Assembly: GCA_020746835.1 (NCBI GenBank)
Contig: JAGPNK010000013.1
Coordinates: forward strand, 620,001-684,000
Direction of reading: 5' to 3'
From: Stachybotrys elegans
Taxonomy: Eukaryota > Ascomycota > Sordariomycetes > Hypocreales > Stachybotryaceae
Length of the DNA: 64,000 bases
Shown here: positions 34,249 through 45,812 of the stretch, piece after piece
How the letters are laid out: every line of letters begins with the position of its first letter
Numbering within the stretch: the first letter of the stretch is position 1
Notes under the pieces: model-generated
What the model saw: only the letters and a program-made list of their open reading frames with translations
What the model was told of the DNA's origin: nothing
Database searches by the model: none
Translations under genes and position numbers: made by a program

Positions 34249-35909
34249 ATAAAGGGCCCAGAGAACAACAGTGTAGTATACGCGCAGTACAGTACAGCTT
34301 AGGACTGAGAAGCCGCTTCGGAGGTTTGTATAGGCTGGTCACACACAAATGCTCTGTAATTCGACAGAGTCTTGCCATTACATATAATAATTCGGCGAGC
34401 GAGAACTACCCCTTCAATCAGCGTTTGGAATCAAGGTTGGCCTCCCTCGTTGGGCAATGATCAGTGTCGCACATCGGCTGAACCACCACGTACGATACTG
34501 ACACACGTAGTCTAATGGTGGGCAATGCAGGGTTACAACGCCGGGCAAAATGCGCGCTTGTGCCCGGGTCAGCACATTGTTGATCAAGACACTTTACATA
34601 AGACGCTGAGAATTTGGGTCAAAGAGCAGGAATCAGTGGAGCGGCTGGATTCCAGTGCGCACTACGGCAGGCCTTTGGGGGCCATTCGATTTGGACCATC
34701 ACCAGCCCTTGAAAGAATGCGCTGTAAGACTGTCTTGGAATGTCAGCTCCATATTAGGATCCAGTTGGTGTAGTCCAATCGGAACCTTGGATGGCGTCTC
34801 ATTTGCTGGTATGTCTGGAATCTCTCTAACATTGGTGGTGAGGCATGAGCTATTGACGTCGCGTCAGTCATACAATGAGAAGATATGATCTCGACCGGCG
34901 GGGACTTCAAGGGTCGGACTCGCGGAATTCATTCCCGCCATTCCAACACAAGCCGCCCACCAGATTATGCTCCACTGGCAAGATGACACATGAAACATGC
35001 CGGGCCAATTTCTTTGAGGCTGCGGGATCATGTAAGCTTACCCATGCCCCGTCATGGGTTCGCTGAAAGGAGAGATCTGAATAGGGGGGTAGAACCGGTC
35101 ACCCATCAGGCTGGGGAAAATGACCCCTTCAAGCCGAATATTTTCAGCTATTTGACGTATTGTGGATGCGTTGCGACTCGTTCATCACCACCCATACTCC
35201 GAAAGACTACTGCCCCTGACATGCTGTATCGTCAGGGATGGCCACATTCAACCACGGATCACATGAATGAACATAAACACCTTGCAAAACCACAAGTATC
35301 CAATAAATTCACTGTGCTATTCATATTCTAACAATTACTATTGATTGAGCTTTTCTCCTTAGCAGCTCGCCTGTAGTCTGCGAGCTGTGCAGTCCTACAA
35401 TCGGTCGGCTGAGCAATTGAGCATCGGTAACCAGAAGCATATACGATGCAGACACCCTGCCTTGTAGCTGCAGCTGTAGAAGTGGCTACGCTGGCGAGCC
35501 GAGCTGACAAGATCGCCGGTAAGACCGCCAGAGCCTTGTCAGGCTCAGATAAGAATCGATCAGCTCGGGTTTCTAGCTCATTGGTTCCTTTTACCCGTCG
35601 ATTGGCTTGGAAGAATTGCGTTATCTTGGCGGGGGCCAAATAAGCTGTGCTATCCAACCAATGTGACACAACGGTTGCATTCTGCATATTTGCCGTGTAA
35701 GCACAAGGCAACGAAAATAGACACATCCGGTTCTTGCTCGTTGATAGGAGGATGAGAAGTCAGTGAGAAGGGTCAAGACCATCGGTGCTTCTCTGAAAAT
35801 ACCAGTCTTCTGCCGCTCTTATAAGGGCAGGGCGAATCCTACGAGGCTCTACATCAATGTGCTTGAGTTCCTTGATCAACAAACAGCATAGTTCCTGCCG
35901 ACCGACAAC
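34249..35909. other. Intergenic region with direct-repeat copy B
   Basis: About 1.66 kb. Copy B (34374-34815) is listed separately. A minus frame at 35328-35726 has a protein-like patch (KITQFFQANRRVKGTNELETRA), but it has no recognised family and ends in low-quality sequence, so it may be a relic. The rest shows nothing I can support. Confidence 0.4.
34374..34815 (+). repeat. Long direct repeat, copy B (right of DUF2235 gene)
   Basis: Partner of copy A (31150-31457), same orientation. It is longer because of internal insertions, for example around 34450-34510 and 34545-34615. Confidence 0.8.
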
Positions 35910-38286
35910 ATGGACCCTCAAGGCGCGCCATACCCCATCTATCTCGGTGTTTGGACCAATCGGTCTTATGGCAGGGTGTTTGGCAGCACGCTCACCCTGA
36001 CCAGATCCGACGGCGCCCTGCTGATTGCCTTCCTGGCCTTCTTCGTTACTGTTGTTGGCACCCAAGTCTGGCGCATCATCTGTTTCAGTCTCTTCCACAT
36101 TTACTCAAACTCCACACGACAAGATGCTCTGTACAACCAGAGACAAGCTATCCTGCGCAATACTGCAAGTCCCATTGGGGGCGTCTTGATTCTGCTTCAG
36201 ATGGTTCACGCCTGGGCTATGCCCAACAACAAGCTTCCCAAAGCAATGTCTCATCCTCAGGCTAGGCCACTGGCACGCCTCGTGCCGTTGCTGGTTGGCG
36301 CCTTTGTCATCGCCGTCTCTCTAACTGCTGCCTCGGGTCTGTCCTCACAGATTGCTCGAGGTAATGAGGTTGTCATCGACGGCTCGCGATGCGGTTTGGT
36401 GAGACAGGATAGGTTCATTGGCAGCTCAGCTTCATCAACCCTTTATGACCCTTATCGAAGGCGACAAACGGAGCAGGCTGCTGAGTATGCTCAGCGCTGC
36501 TATGAGTCCAATTCCATATCCGACTACTGCAGCACGTTTGTCCGCAGCGCACTGCCTATGAAGACAATAACCAACGCTAGCTGTCCCTTTGACGAATCCC
36601 TCTGTTTATCCCAAGACTCTAATATTATTGTCGAATCGGGCCCTATAGACAGCCAAGAGGACCTAGGGCTAAACTGGGGAGAGGACTCCAAATTCCAGCT
36701 GTCTCACAGGCTGCACTGTGCACCGCTCGTCACTTCAAACTACACAGCAACATACATCTACGACAATGTGACGTACGAAAGCTACACCTACGGCGAAGCC
36801 TTCATACCGCAGTCTGATTGCAACTGCACTGTCGCAGTCAATACTGAGTCCTTGACGAGTCGCTTTAAGAGCCACGATGCCCCCATTTTCGCACCAACGC
36901 AAGATTACAACCTTATGTAAGAGAATCTACCCAAAACCAGGCTGAACTTCTGCTGACGTCCCTTCCAGGAGTGTATGGGCTCAATTTCGCGGCGGGTCAT
37001 TTTGGCCGGACTGGTCTCTGTTCTCACCGATCGATGGCTTACGAGGTCACAATGGAGATCTCTCCTTGACCTTTCTTTTCCCCAACGAAGTCATTTTCAC
37101 TAGTGCATCGGAGGATATCTGGTATAGAGCCACTGTTCCAACAAGGAGGATTCATGTCACCGCGGAAGCCCAGGATACGCCCTCTGAGTACGAGGTCTAT
37201 GCCAGCGACGAGGCTGCCTGGCCTATGGGCTGCGTCGAGCAGTTCGAGCTGTGCAGGTATGGCATTTGCACAGGCCTAGGCTCTCGTGGCGATACGGTAC
37301 AGGGGATAGTAAGACACCTGAATCTCTCTTCGGATTTTCTTGGGCTTGCCGCATACATTGATTTGATGAACCATCCCTCCAACGTCATTACGGCCCTAGG
37401 AAAAGAATCGCTGGCTTCAAGATACAAAACCGCAGACGCGACCCAAAGCGGTGCTGGGGTCAACGAATGGCACCTGGACGTCATTCATTGGGCGGCAACC
37501 ATACTATCCGGTCTTCAATTTCAGTTAACTGAGCTTGCTAGTGGACCATCATTGACGAACCCTCAGCTTGAGGAGTACGTGGCCCACCCAAATGCAACTG
37601 AATGGCAACAGTATTGCGGCAGTCAGGTACGCTTAGGTTCATGCGCTCAGATTGGCATCCGGCTAACTATTCTACAGAAAATTCGCAGTACAGCCTACCA
37701 ATCCTTCAGCATGTTTGGTCTACTCTTTACGTTGGTTGCTGGCGTTATAATCATCTTGATTTCGGCTTCACTGGACTCTCTTGCTACCTTCATTCAGAGG
37801 CGATTCTCTTCAAAGCTGGGCGTGTATTCCAGAATAGAGTGGCGTGCAAATCATGCTCTCCATCTACAGCGTCTGGCTCTTGGAGAGTCGGACAGCCTGG
37901 CCGAATGGCAGCTTGGATGCTGGAATGTTCCAATCACCAAAGGAAAATCTAGTCTTGCGGTGCTAGACACAACAGATCCAGCTGGTCTCCCACGTCTGTC
38001 CAGGGCTGCAGATGAAAAACATGCAACTCGGGAGCAGGCAAGATACGGATCCGCTATTACCACAGGCCTGGGGATTGAGGAGGGGCAGGATGGGCTGACG
38101 AGAATCACCATCGTTACTCACGGCAAAGGAGCTGCCGACTCAAGCCCCTGTATATCTCCCCTCAGCTCGTCGACATCTGTACGCTGCGCGTCAATGTCAG
38201 ACGAGGATAAAACAATCACGGCGCAAACTACGGCTGAAGCTGTACATGGGAGGGAGGAACAATATGACCCAAAAACCACATGCTGA
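35910..38286 (+). CDS. Fungal multi-pass membrane protein of unknown function, 757 aa
   Basis: Exons 35910-36916, 36969-37626 and 37678-38286. The second intron (37627-37677) is 51 nt, so the frame is open through it, but it has a GTACGC donor, a CTAAC branch site and a CAG end. Membrane segments: about residues 38-58 (ALLIAFLAFFVTVVGTQVW), about 128-150 (LVPLLVGAFVIAVSLTAASG) and a C-terminal one (FGLLFTLVAGVIIILIS). Between the second and third lies a large Cys- and N-glycosylation-site-rich domain, probably extracellular. The C-terminal tail of about 170 residues is hydrophilic. This architecture is common among uncharacterised Sordariomycete proteins; no function is assigned. Confidence 0.82.
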
Positions 38287-38809
38287 CATGTCAATGAAGA
38301 GGAAATGTCCTCCGCCGTCAGCCAGTACCCAACTCTTGGTGTTTCGATGCCAACTGCTGTCGCGGATTATGAGATTATGATGCAGTTTGGTACAGACTGA
38401 GGGAATCTTTGAACTTGAATCACCAATAAGTTTAATTAAGTAGGGATTGTACTGGTCCTTCGGTCCAACGCCTGTTGAACGCCACCTCATTTACCTCGTT
38501 TCAAGTATCAATACAGTATTAACTTCGCCCTTAACGAGTTCAGCCCATTGCCTAATCCAGAGCATCAGCAACCCGACGATGCGCTACATGCTCTAGAAAA
38601 AGCTTAGCTCCCGAGGCTATTGAAGACAGCACAACTTAATAGTTTCGAAAGCGGACCTAGCCTCGGCCTTGGAGAGTAGGATTGACTCGTGTGATGCCAA
38701 AATCCTTCCGACGATATAAAACCCGGGCCTTTTCGCAAGTTTCCGGTGGCTGCGTCGACTATGGTGGCGTCAACTGTACTTCCATATAGCCGACTACCAT
38801 ATCTTCACT
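38287..38809. other. Intergenic region
   Basis: 523 bp. A TATAAAA at about 38716-38722 lies about 90 bp before the start of the next gene on the + strand and is a plausible core promoter. Otherwise nothing is seen. Confidence 0.4.
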
Positions 38810-39932
38810 ATGCATTACGCTTGCATGTTCCAGCTCGCCTATGCCGGCATCCTGTTTCAGGGTGTCCGTTGCGCCGTGGTGCAAGATCCAGGCGTCCCGG
38901 TCGTTGATAGGAGGGCGGTGCCGAGCAAATGCAATGCTGTTTGTCATGATCCCGATAGCCAATCTAGGTTCAATGACTGACCATCTAAAATAGGACAACT
39001 GCGCGCGTGCCGCCACTGGCACCTTTGACGGCCTCCAGCCCACGCGACTTCTCTCTTGCGCCTCCTTCATGCGGTGCACCGTCACTCCTACGCCCGTCAC
39101 TGTTACCAATACCATTACGCAGACGCTGGCGGCAGCGTCCGTGACGAGTGTCATCACTGTTACCGACTCTGTGACCGTCACAGCGCGGGCTCCTGACCTT
39201 GCCCCAGCGAAGCGAGCGATTGGGAGCTCAGCAGGCCCGGCCCAGCCTGTGACCAACTGTCCCACTGCCGTGCCCACTTTCGCCTCGGCTTGCAAGGGAA
39301 CTGTTCGATACTCGAGTGCTTGTGCTTGCAAGGGCTACACTCAGACCTACGTCACCATGGCCGCCGTGACGGAGACTGTCACTGCAACCGTGAAAGAGAC
39401 CCCGGCTGACGTTACCGTATCCGTAACCACCGTCCAGACTGTCACCACCACTGTCTCCGTTTCTCCTGCTCCGTATGTCGCTTTTCCGAACCCTCTGTTC
39501 GTTTTTAAACTTCAAATTACTTCTGGCCAGTTTCGGAACAAGTACGTTCTTGGGAGCACCGGAAGCACTCGTGAGGGCTGGAACTGGGTGGTGTTGGACA
39601 GTGTCCGTGGCATTGCGGCCATCACCCCAGAAGGTGTCATGTCTGAGAACAACTACCGCAGTATCAGGTACAGGCCCATCGAGGGAGACATAGGAACGCC
39701 AATCAATCCCAACGACCCCAACTTTGCCAGTCTCACCTTCACAACATACTCTAACGACGATGGCGCCACGCTTTGTATGAAGCCTACTGGAAGCGTTAAC
39801 CCAGCTCACACGAAGTTGCAGGCCTGTCCCCGAGACTCGGATCACCCAATGTTTGAAGCGTGGATAGCTTTGGATTCCATGATTAGGCCTGGATGCTCTG
39901 AGATCACAAGTCTGAGAGTAGTTCCCAACTAA
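38810..39932 (+). CDS. Secreted Thr/Val-rich protein, 355 aa
   Basis: Exons 38810-38938 and 38994-39932. The 55-nt intron has an ACTGAC branch site and joins SKCNA to DNCARAATG, a Cys pattern seen in many secreted fungal proteins. A signal peptide is followed by a pro-like basic site (VDRRAVPSK). The middle is a Thr/Val-rich low-complexity region (repeats like VTVTNTITQT, VTETVTATVKET) with Cys pairs (CACKGY), probably O-glycosylated and cell-wall exposed. The C-terminal about 150 residues form a globular domain (NKYVLGSTGS, ENNYRSIRYRP) of unknown function. No catalytic motif is recognised. Confidence 0.75.
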
Positions 39933-40331
39933 ATTATGTTATAACCTTCTGTATAGAATATAGACCAGGATACCAAAGAATATATCAACTTGCCCCCAAC
40001 AAAAGATAGGAGGTCCAGAGGCCCTGACGACGCAGTCTGATATATCATCGAGTCCCATATTGTGCGCGATGGCCTGAGCCATGAAGATGGGGAAAATGAG
40101 GAACCGGACGATAGAGATAGAAGAACAAAAGAAAGGATCTTCATAAGAGCGCGGGTAGGGGCAAGAAGGTAGCATAATCCACCACGGCACTAAGCCTTCC
40201 GGCGTCGGTGGTGAGTCACTAGACGAAACGGAGACGATGATCCAGAATTGGGAGCTATAAGAGACGACCGGATTGCCGACAAGGGCGTGACAGGACATTT
40301 TCTTCCATCTGCATTCACCCGCAGTCATAGT
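39933..40331. other. Intergenic region
   Basis: 399 bp upstream of the arginase-like gene. An in-frame ATG at 40248 could extend that gene by 28 poorly conserved-looking residues. No other gene is supported. Confidence 0.3.
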
Positions 40332-41378
40332 ATGAACTCCTTTAGGTTGCTGCAGGTCTCCTCCCGCAGATTTCACCTCAAAACATCAGCATACACAATC
40401 CAGTCACCATCATCAACTATTAGCTTCTTTCGAAATTTCTCCTATCGCACCAGCGCGATGGCCCCAGCCAAGTCCGTCACCGTCATCTGCTCGCCCTACC
40501 ACCTTGGCATCCGCGACCTTGCTGTCGGCGCTGGCCCAAGTGCCCTGTTAGAGGCAGGTCTCCTCAGCGCACTACGCGACCTAGGCATAAGGGTTGAGGA
40601 ACACGAGCTTGAGGCCGTCGACGAGTTTGAGGGCGACATTAGCAAACTATTTGAGCTTATTCGTCGCACGTCATTAGCTGTGTCTCAAGCTATCAAGAAC
40701 GGTTCATTTCCCATAGTCCTTGCCGGCAACTGCTCAGCCACTGTGGGAGTTCAGGCCGGGGTTAATGCTGCACGAGGCTCGGTGCCAGCATGCATCTGGT
40801 TCGATGCTCACGACGATTTCAACACTCCTGATGTCCTTGCAAGCGGTTACCTTGATTCCATGCCTCTGGCAATGATGGGGGGACTGTGTTGGAAGACTCT
40901 TCTCACCACCATTCCGGGATTCCAACCTCTCAACCTAGGGAATGACATTATTCATTGCAGCATGAGGGATGTCACCGACCTTGAGCGGGCTCGAGTGAAA
41001 CAGGCCGGTTTCCCTGTGATCTGGGGAGATGCCGATAAGCACGTCGACTTTGAGGGGCAGCTTCGAGGAGTATTGCAGGACAAGGAGTTCCAGGAAACCA
41101 TGGTGCATCTAGACCTAGATGCGCTTGACACTTCAGTCGGAAAGGTGAATAAGTTCTCAGCACCAGGAGGTCTTCTGGAAGGGGATCTAGAGGGATGTTT
41201 TGAGATGATACCAAGTGAAACGAGGCCGGTGTCTTTGACAATTGCGTCATATGACCCCTCGTTTGACCAAGATGCTAGGATTCCACCTGTGGCAATTAAA
41301 GGCATTGTTGCCTTTACTAAAGCCTTAATCTCACAAGGCATTCTTACATCAAAAGTTAAGGAGACTTATATTATATAA
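40332..41378 (+). CDS. Arginase/agmatinase-family (ureohydrolase) protein with altered metal site
   Basis: Intronless, 348 aa from ATG 40332; other in-frame starts are 40248 and 40458. The first about 40 residues are basic, Ser-rich and acid-free (RRFHLKTSAYTIQS), like a mitochondrial presequence. Starting at 40458 (MAPAKSVTVICSPYH) gives a cytosolic form. Ureohydrolase motifs: WFDAHDDFNTP matches the DAHxD manganese motif and HLDLDALD matches SxDxDxxDP (final Pro absent). The first motif, normally GGDHS, reads AGNCSAT, so the canonical His ligand is missing. It may bind one metal, use different chemistry or be a non-catalytic homologue. The substrate is unknown, and it should not be called arginase. 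Confidence 0.8.
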   Translation: MNSFRLLQVSSRRFHLKTSAYTIQSPSSTISFFRNFSYRTSAMAPAKSVTVICSPYHLGIRDLAVGAGPSALLEAGLLSALRDLGIRVEEHELEAVDEFEGDISKLFELIRRTSLAVSQAIKNGSFPIVLAGNCSATVGVQAGVNAARGSVPACIWFDAHDDFNTPDVLASGYLDSMPLAMMGGLCWKTLLTTIPGFQPLNLGNDIIHCSMRDVTDLERARVKQAGFPVIWGDADKHVDFEGQLRGVLQDKEFQETMVHLDLDALDTSVGKVNKFSAPGGLLEGDLEGCFEMIPSETRPVSLTIASYDPSFDQDARIPPVAIKGIVAFTKALISQGILTSKVKETYII

Positions 41379-43410
41379 TAGCAGGGGTAGGGCTCGGCAA
41401 AGGTGCGGCCAAAGTCTTGAGTATCTACTGCATAAACAGCCCTGGCCACGGTGGAAGAATGGCTACACTGGCGATCCATCGGAAGCTCCGAACCAGCCTC
41501 GGGCTCGATGAAGCGCTTGACGTATGCTGCCAGGCCGTCATTAGAAAACCTGAGCCACTCGGTGAGAAATCGCCGACTCATTCCAATGGCGATGTGCCGA
41601 TACTTGGACGTGTTGATGTGGAAGCCTGAGAGCTCGCGACACAATTGTCGAGTGCCTTTGTAAGGCATTCTGTGTCCCAGATATCTTTCTCGGAGGGAGA
41701 GGTCGGCTGCTCGTTGACATTTACCGGCGCGACGAGCTGGGAAAAGAGCGAGGTGGGCCTGGCAGTCGTTGGCAGCTCACTTATCACGTCTTGGGCGTGA
41801 GCTGCAAACTCTTTGGTAAACAACAGAGGCGAGTCTTGACCCGATAGCCCAGTCTGAGTGCCTCGGAATGTGATCTAGGCAACGGGGCGGATGGCCCACA
41901 CGTAGACGATAAAGAGTCGACCGAGGCGCTCCGAGAGGAACCGTCATACTGGCTCGGCCTTGGAAGCAAGAGTGCTGCGCTTGTCGGTGGTTGTGAGAAT
42001 GGTGACGTAGCCCTCGAGAATGTAAAAGCGTCGCGGCGCTACCAAGGTGTTCTCGACGCGGAGGCCTAGGATTTGAGGGCCTCGGCTCGGCTGTCCCGCC
42101 CAGATGTGCATAGCGGCGAGAGGGTGGTTGACGACTTTATCCACCCGGTCCAGGTACGACTGCAGACCCAGCTTCTTGGCGGCAGGATGCTTCACAGGGG
42201 GGCGGAGACGGGCACGCCAAAAGGGACTGTGATCGAGGCTTGCGCCGACAGCCTTCGGTGTATTGGGCCTTTATATTCGAACGGTTAAGTATTCTGTAAG
42301 TTGATTTTTAGATAGTTTATATGTGAACTTGACGTATACTCTATAACTGGTAGGGTTTGCTTTGGGTTTGTCGTCACCCTTAGATCGGTTGGCAACATCC
42401 ACGACCATCTTGTCCCGGGACAGTCTCTCGCGTGATATGAGAGTAGATTTGAAGTCCGTTACGGTATCATGTTGAAGGCTGGCTACTTTATTAGTCTCGA
42501 GTAGCAAGCGAATAATCTGCATAAGCTTCCGACCTACGGTGGACGGGAAAACTAAGATGTTGTAGTGGTGGAGGAGTAAGCTCTCTGGAGTTTTTGGGGC
42601 ATAGTTGGCCTAGAGAACAACAGGAGCTCCTCTGGTTCCGTAGCGAAGCTGCATGGGAAAATTTTGCTTAAGGGTTAGTACTGTAGCTCCTCTGTACGGC
42701 TCTGCATACTGTCTTCTATGTCTTGAAACGAATGATCAGGAGGAGGTACCCGTCCATCAGGACCCCTATCACGACTGTCAGTGGCCCGGGATGAATGGGT
42801 TTAACATCACTCACGAATAGAATAGCGGATCACTGGAGGAAAATCCACTGCTTCCATGACCGCGATTGCCACCAAAGCCTGCGAAGCTCCCTCGGAACCC
42901 ACCCAGGCCGCTCTGACCTCCCCGGCTTCCTCGACCCCCTCGGCCATGGCCTCGGCCTCTACCTTGGCCCGGCTCACAACTATAGTGACCCGACATTTCG
43001 CCTGATTATATCCCTTTGTTACTATGTTTGGCAATAGATCGCTACAGCCGACACAATTGTATACGAGCCAAGCGACTTTCGCTTCGTTGCTATACGGCAA
43101 CTGCAGTCTGTTGAACCATCACAGCTGCTTGGCAGTAATGCTCTGGAAGAGTCCTGTCTGCCTCAGGAATTATGATATAGCCATACCATAATAGAATCTA
43201 TGATGGCATGTTGGAACCCAATGGTTGAGGGGTAAAGGTGGTACGTACATTGGGCTTGCCAGCTGGCTGGGGCGTGCTTTGGAGGCCTACCAACACTGCT
43301 GCCTAACGTGGCTGCCAGATGCATCCATTGGTTACAAATAAACTTAAATCGCTCATCTCCTGCGATTTGACTCCTGGGGAAACTAGTAATCACAACTAAC
43401 GGCTACCGAG
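41379..43410. other. Gene-poor region with mobile-element relic
   Basis: 2.0 kb. The 41400-42290 part holds the DUF3505-like relic (separate entry). At 42290-42790 a minus frame (42271-42522) may be more of the same element. At 42811-42996 a minus frame encodes an Arg/Gly-rich peptide (GRGRGHGRGGRGSRGG). It has no supporting context, and I do not call it a gene. Confidence 0.4.
41400..42260 (-). pseudogene. Relic of a DUF3505 / telomere-linked RecQ-helicase-type element
   Basis: Read on the minus strand, the segment gives KVVNHPLAAMHIWAGQPSRG, QILGLRVENTL, RRFYILEGYVTILTTTDK, then after a stop RFLSERLGRLFIVYVWAIRP. This order (Gly-Gln-Pro-x-Arg-Gly, ILxLR, a short beta-hairpin, Thr-Asp-Lys, FLPxxLGR) resembles the DUF3505-type region of fungal telomere-linked RecQ helicase genes and related elements. 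A stop at about 41945 and frame changes at about 41870 and 41580 break it. The remainder to 41400 also reads protein-like but broken. The family call is from recalled pattern only. Confidence 0.5.
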
Positions 43411-44695
43411 ATGAAGAAATCCTTGTTGGAGCTTGACCCTAAGGGCGATACCGACCTGATACTGCATTCCTGTAATTTTGGTAAAGGGGAACTCAAAGAT
43501 GGCAATCAACATATCGAAGATGGCAGGGGCAATGAGAGACAGGTGAGACGTTGTCTGACAGATGCTATACAGTCTTTCTGCTAGGAGGTTGCTAACGGCA
43601 CACAGACTTGTGCAAAGAACATGTCTGCCACACTCGAAATTGTGCCTGTCACTCAAGCCGAAGCCAACGTCGTTATTACTGACTTCAACCGTATCTACCA
43701 GATACAGGATCTGCATGAAGACTCCCTAACACAAGCCTCTGACGTACCAAGAGCGCTGGACGGCCACGAGGCCCATATCGATTCCCCTGTCGTTCGATTC
43801 CGAGTTTCCTCTCGACATCTGTGCCTCGCCTCCGAAATCTTTCGATCGATGATTGAGGGACCCTTCAAAGAAGGAATTCGCAACGACGAGGGCCGTTATA
43901 CCATCAGTGCACATGATTGGGATGCCAAAGCCTTCCTTGTGGTGCTGGATATCATACACGGACATCATCGCAGCATCCCCAAAACAGTCGATCTTGAAAT
44001 GCTCGGGCACATCGCTATGATTGTGGATTATTACAAATGTCACGAAATCATGGAACTCTTCGTGGGTCCTTGGGTCGCGAGTGCTCGTGCGGATCTCCCA
44101 TTTCAATTCGGAAACGACTGTGCTTCGTGGTTGTTCATCTCTTACGTCTTTTCCATGGATGACATATTGGAAACCATGAAGGAAATGGCTTTCCAAGAAT
44201 GCAAGGGACCTATAGAGACATCTCTCCCCATACCCGACTCCTTAATAAGTAAGTCCCTAGCTGCGGCCCGCCGTGAGTAATTCTGTGTGGAAGATTAATG
44301 ATCTGGGATTACCAGGCAGTATTGAAGCCGAGAGGACAAAACTAGTCAAAGCATTGACAAACAATATCTATGATCTAGTCGAAAACTTGTGGGACGGTAG
44401 TGTTGGGTGTTCGGATGACTGTTCATCAGTGCTTCTAGGCTCGCTTCTAAGGCAAATGCGTGCGAAGGGGTTTCCGGCTACGAGGCCAGTTGAGCCGATG
44501 CAAGGTTTAAGTCGCGGGGATGTCGAGACATTTATATCGGATCTTCGCTCGCCAGACTGGAGAGATCGGGAGCAAGAATCCTACGAGCCACACCCTTGCA
44601 CCCTGCGCAGCATGCTACAACCCTGGGTCAAACCGCCAACAACTGGGTATGGCAAGAAGAGCAAGAAGAAGAAGAAGGATAAGGTACTTTATTAG
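43411..44695 (+). CDS. BTB/POZ-domain protein
   Basis: 384 aa. Exons 43411-43542, 43606-44248 and 44316-44695; introns of 63 and 67 nt, the first with a GCTAAC branch site. The first exon matters: it supplies LELDPKGDTDLILHS, the opening strand of fungal BTB proteins. The frame starting at 43621 alone lacks it. The BTB core follows (VRFRVSSRHLCLASEIFRSM, IEGPFKEG, WDAKAFLVVLDIIHG, VDYYKCHEIMELF). The C-terminal half is helical and ends in a Lys-rich tail (GKKSKKKKKDK). Fungal BTB proteins of this kind are numerous; some act as Cul3 adaptors, most are uncharacterised. Likely cytosolic or nuclear. Confidence 0.85.
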
Positions 44696-45060
44696 CGAGC
44701 GAGGCTCAAGATTCAGGGCATCGGCAGGGCAGGCTGGGAAGCTCGGCAAACAATGTCCTAGAAAGATGGTTGTGGGGCCGACATAACGTTGCGTAATTTA
44801 TTTTCTTCTCTTCTCACCTTCTCACTATTTCTCCGAGTTCCACGTCAACATGCCTCGAGTCGGGATCACGAGCGCTGACTGCAGAAACATGCGCATATCT
44901 GCTCTGAGAGGGTGGATCTCCAGCTGCCGACTGTCGAGTCAGGAACATATAAGATGGCGATTTCTCAAGTCTACATCTTCTACCCATCACTCAGACAAGT
45001 TTGGTTTCTTCATAAACACTAGAATTTATCATCGACATTTGACAGCTCGTACCCGTAACC
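44696..45060. other. Intergenic region
   Basis: 365 bp before the DJ-1/PfpI gene. Nothing beyond a presumed promoter is seen. Confidence 0.3.
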
Positions 45061-45812
45061 ATGATCGGCAATTCGACAAGTAGGTGACTCCCATTTTGAC
45101 CTTACTCCAGATACTGAGTTTTGCAGTTCGGGTGGCCATGGTGCTGTTCCCAGCTTTCACCGCCATTGATGTCTTTGGCCCTCTAAATGCCCTCAACCTG
45201 CTCTCGATCCAGCACAACATGACGCTTGCTATGGTTTCGCACGACATGAAGCCTATCAGCATCGACCGAACTATCATTGATGGTGTAGGTTACGGCAACC
45301 TCGCCTCGTCCGCGTCGCCCTTCTTCACGGAATACGTTCTGCCCTCTCATACATTTGACAATGCCACGGATTTTGATGTCATCATGGTCCCTGGAGGAGG
45401 TGGCACTCGCAATCTGACGGCAACTCAGCCGGCAGTCGACTGGCTCTCTACGCAGCTTGGCGACAGCGGGGAAGAGGGCTGGCCCAGTTATGTCATGACA
45501 ATCTGCACGGGAACCGCGCTGCTGTCCCGCACGCTCAAGATTGGTGGGAAGAATGCCACCACCAACAAAGCTGCGTTCAACTGGGTCAAGACGCAACAGG
45601 GCGCTCAAGACGTCAACTGGATCCCCCGCGCGCGATGGGTCGTTGACGGCAAGTTGTGGACGAGTTCTGGAGTCAGTGCCGGCACGGACATGACCCTGGG
45701 TTGGATTGAGCATGTGCACGGGCGAAACGAGAGCGAGCGCGTCCGTCTTCTTATGGAATGGAATGCCCTTGACCAGGAGGATGATCCGTTTGCCGATTAC
45801 TACGACCTGTAA
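45061..45812 (+). CDS. DJ-1/PfpI-family protein, isonitrile-hydratase-like
   Basis: 234 aa. A tiny first exon (45061-45079, six codons) is spliced over 47 nt to 45127-45812. DJ-1/PfpI fold marks: VLFPAFTAIDVFGP, FDVIMVPGGGGTRNL and the nucleophile elbow TICTGTALLSR. Asp21, Cys133 and Thr134 correspond to the Asp, Cys and Thr reported as essential in bacterial isonitrile hydratase (InhA), which turns isonitriles into N-formamides. Fungal homologues accompany some isocyanide synthase clusters (XanA in the xanthocillin cluster). The substrate here is not proven; many fungal DJ-1/PfpI proteins of this type are uncharacterised. The isocyanide synthases are 20 kb away with unrelated genes between. 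Confidence 0.85.

Noticed and set aside
31150..34815. LTR retrotransposon with the direct repeats as LTRs
   Set aside because: No gag, protease, reverse transcriptase or integrase frames lie between the repeats, the repeats differ in length, and the internal gene is DUF2235.
39471..39532. Second intron in the Thr-rich secreted protein gene
   Set aside because: A GTATGT donor and CAG acceptor exist, but the 58-nt removal would break the downstream frame, which is well formed when read through.
42811..42996. RGG-rich 61-codon minus-strand frame
   Set aside because: Arg/Gly-rich peptides arise easily from GC-rich repeats; no start context or neighbouring exons support it.
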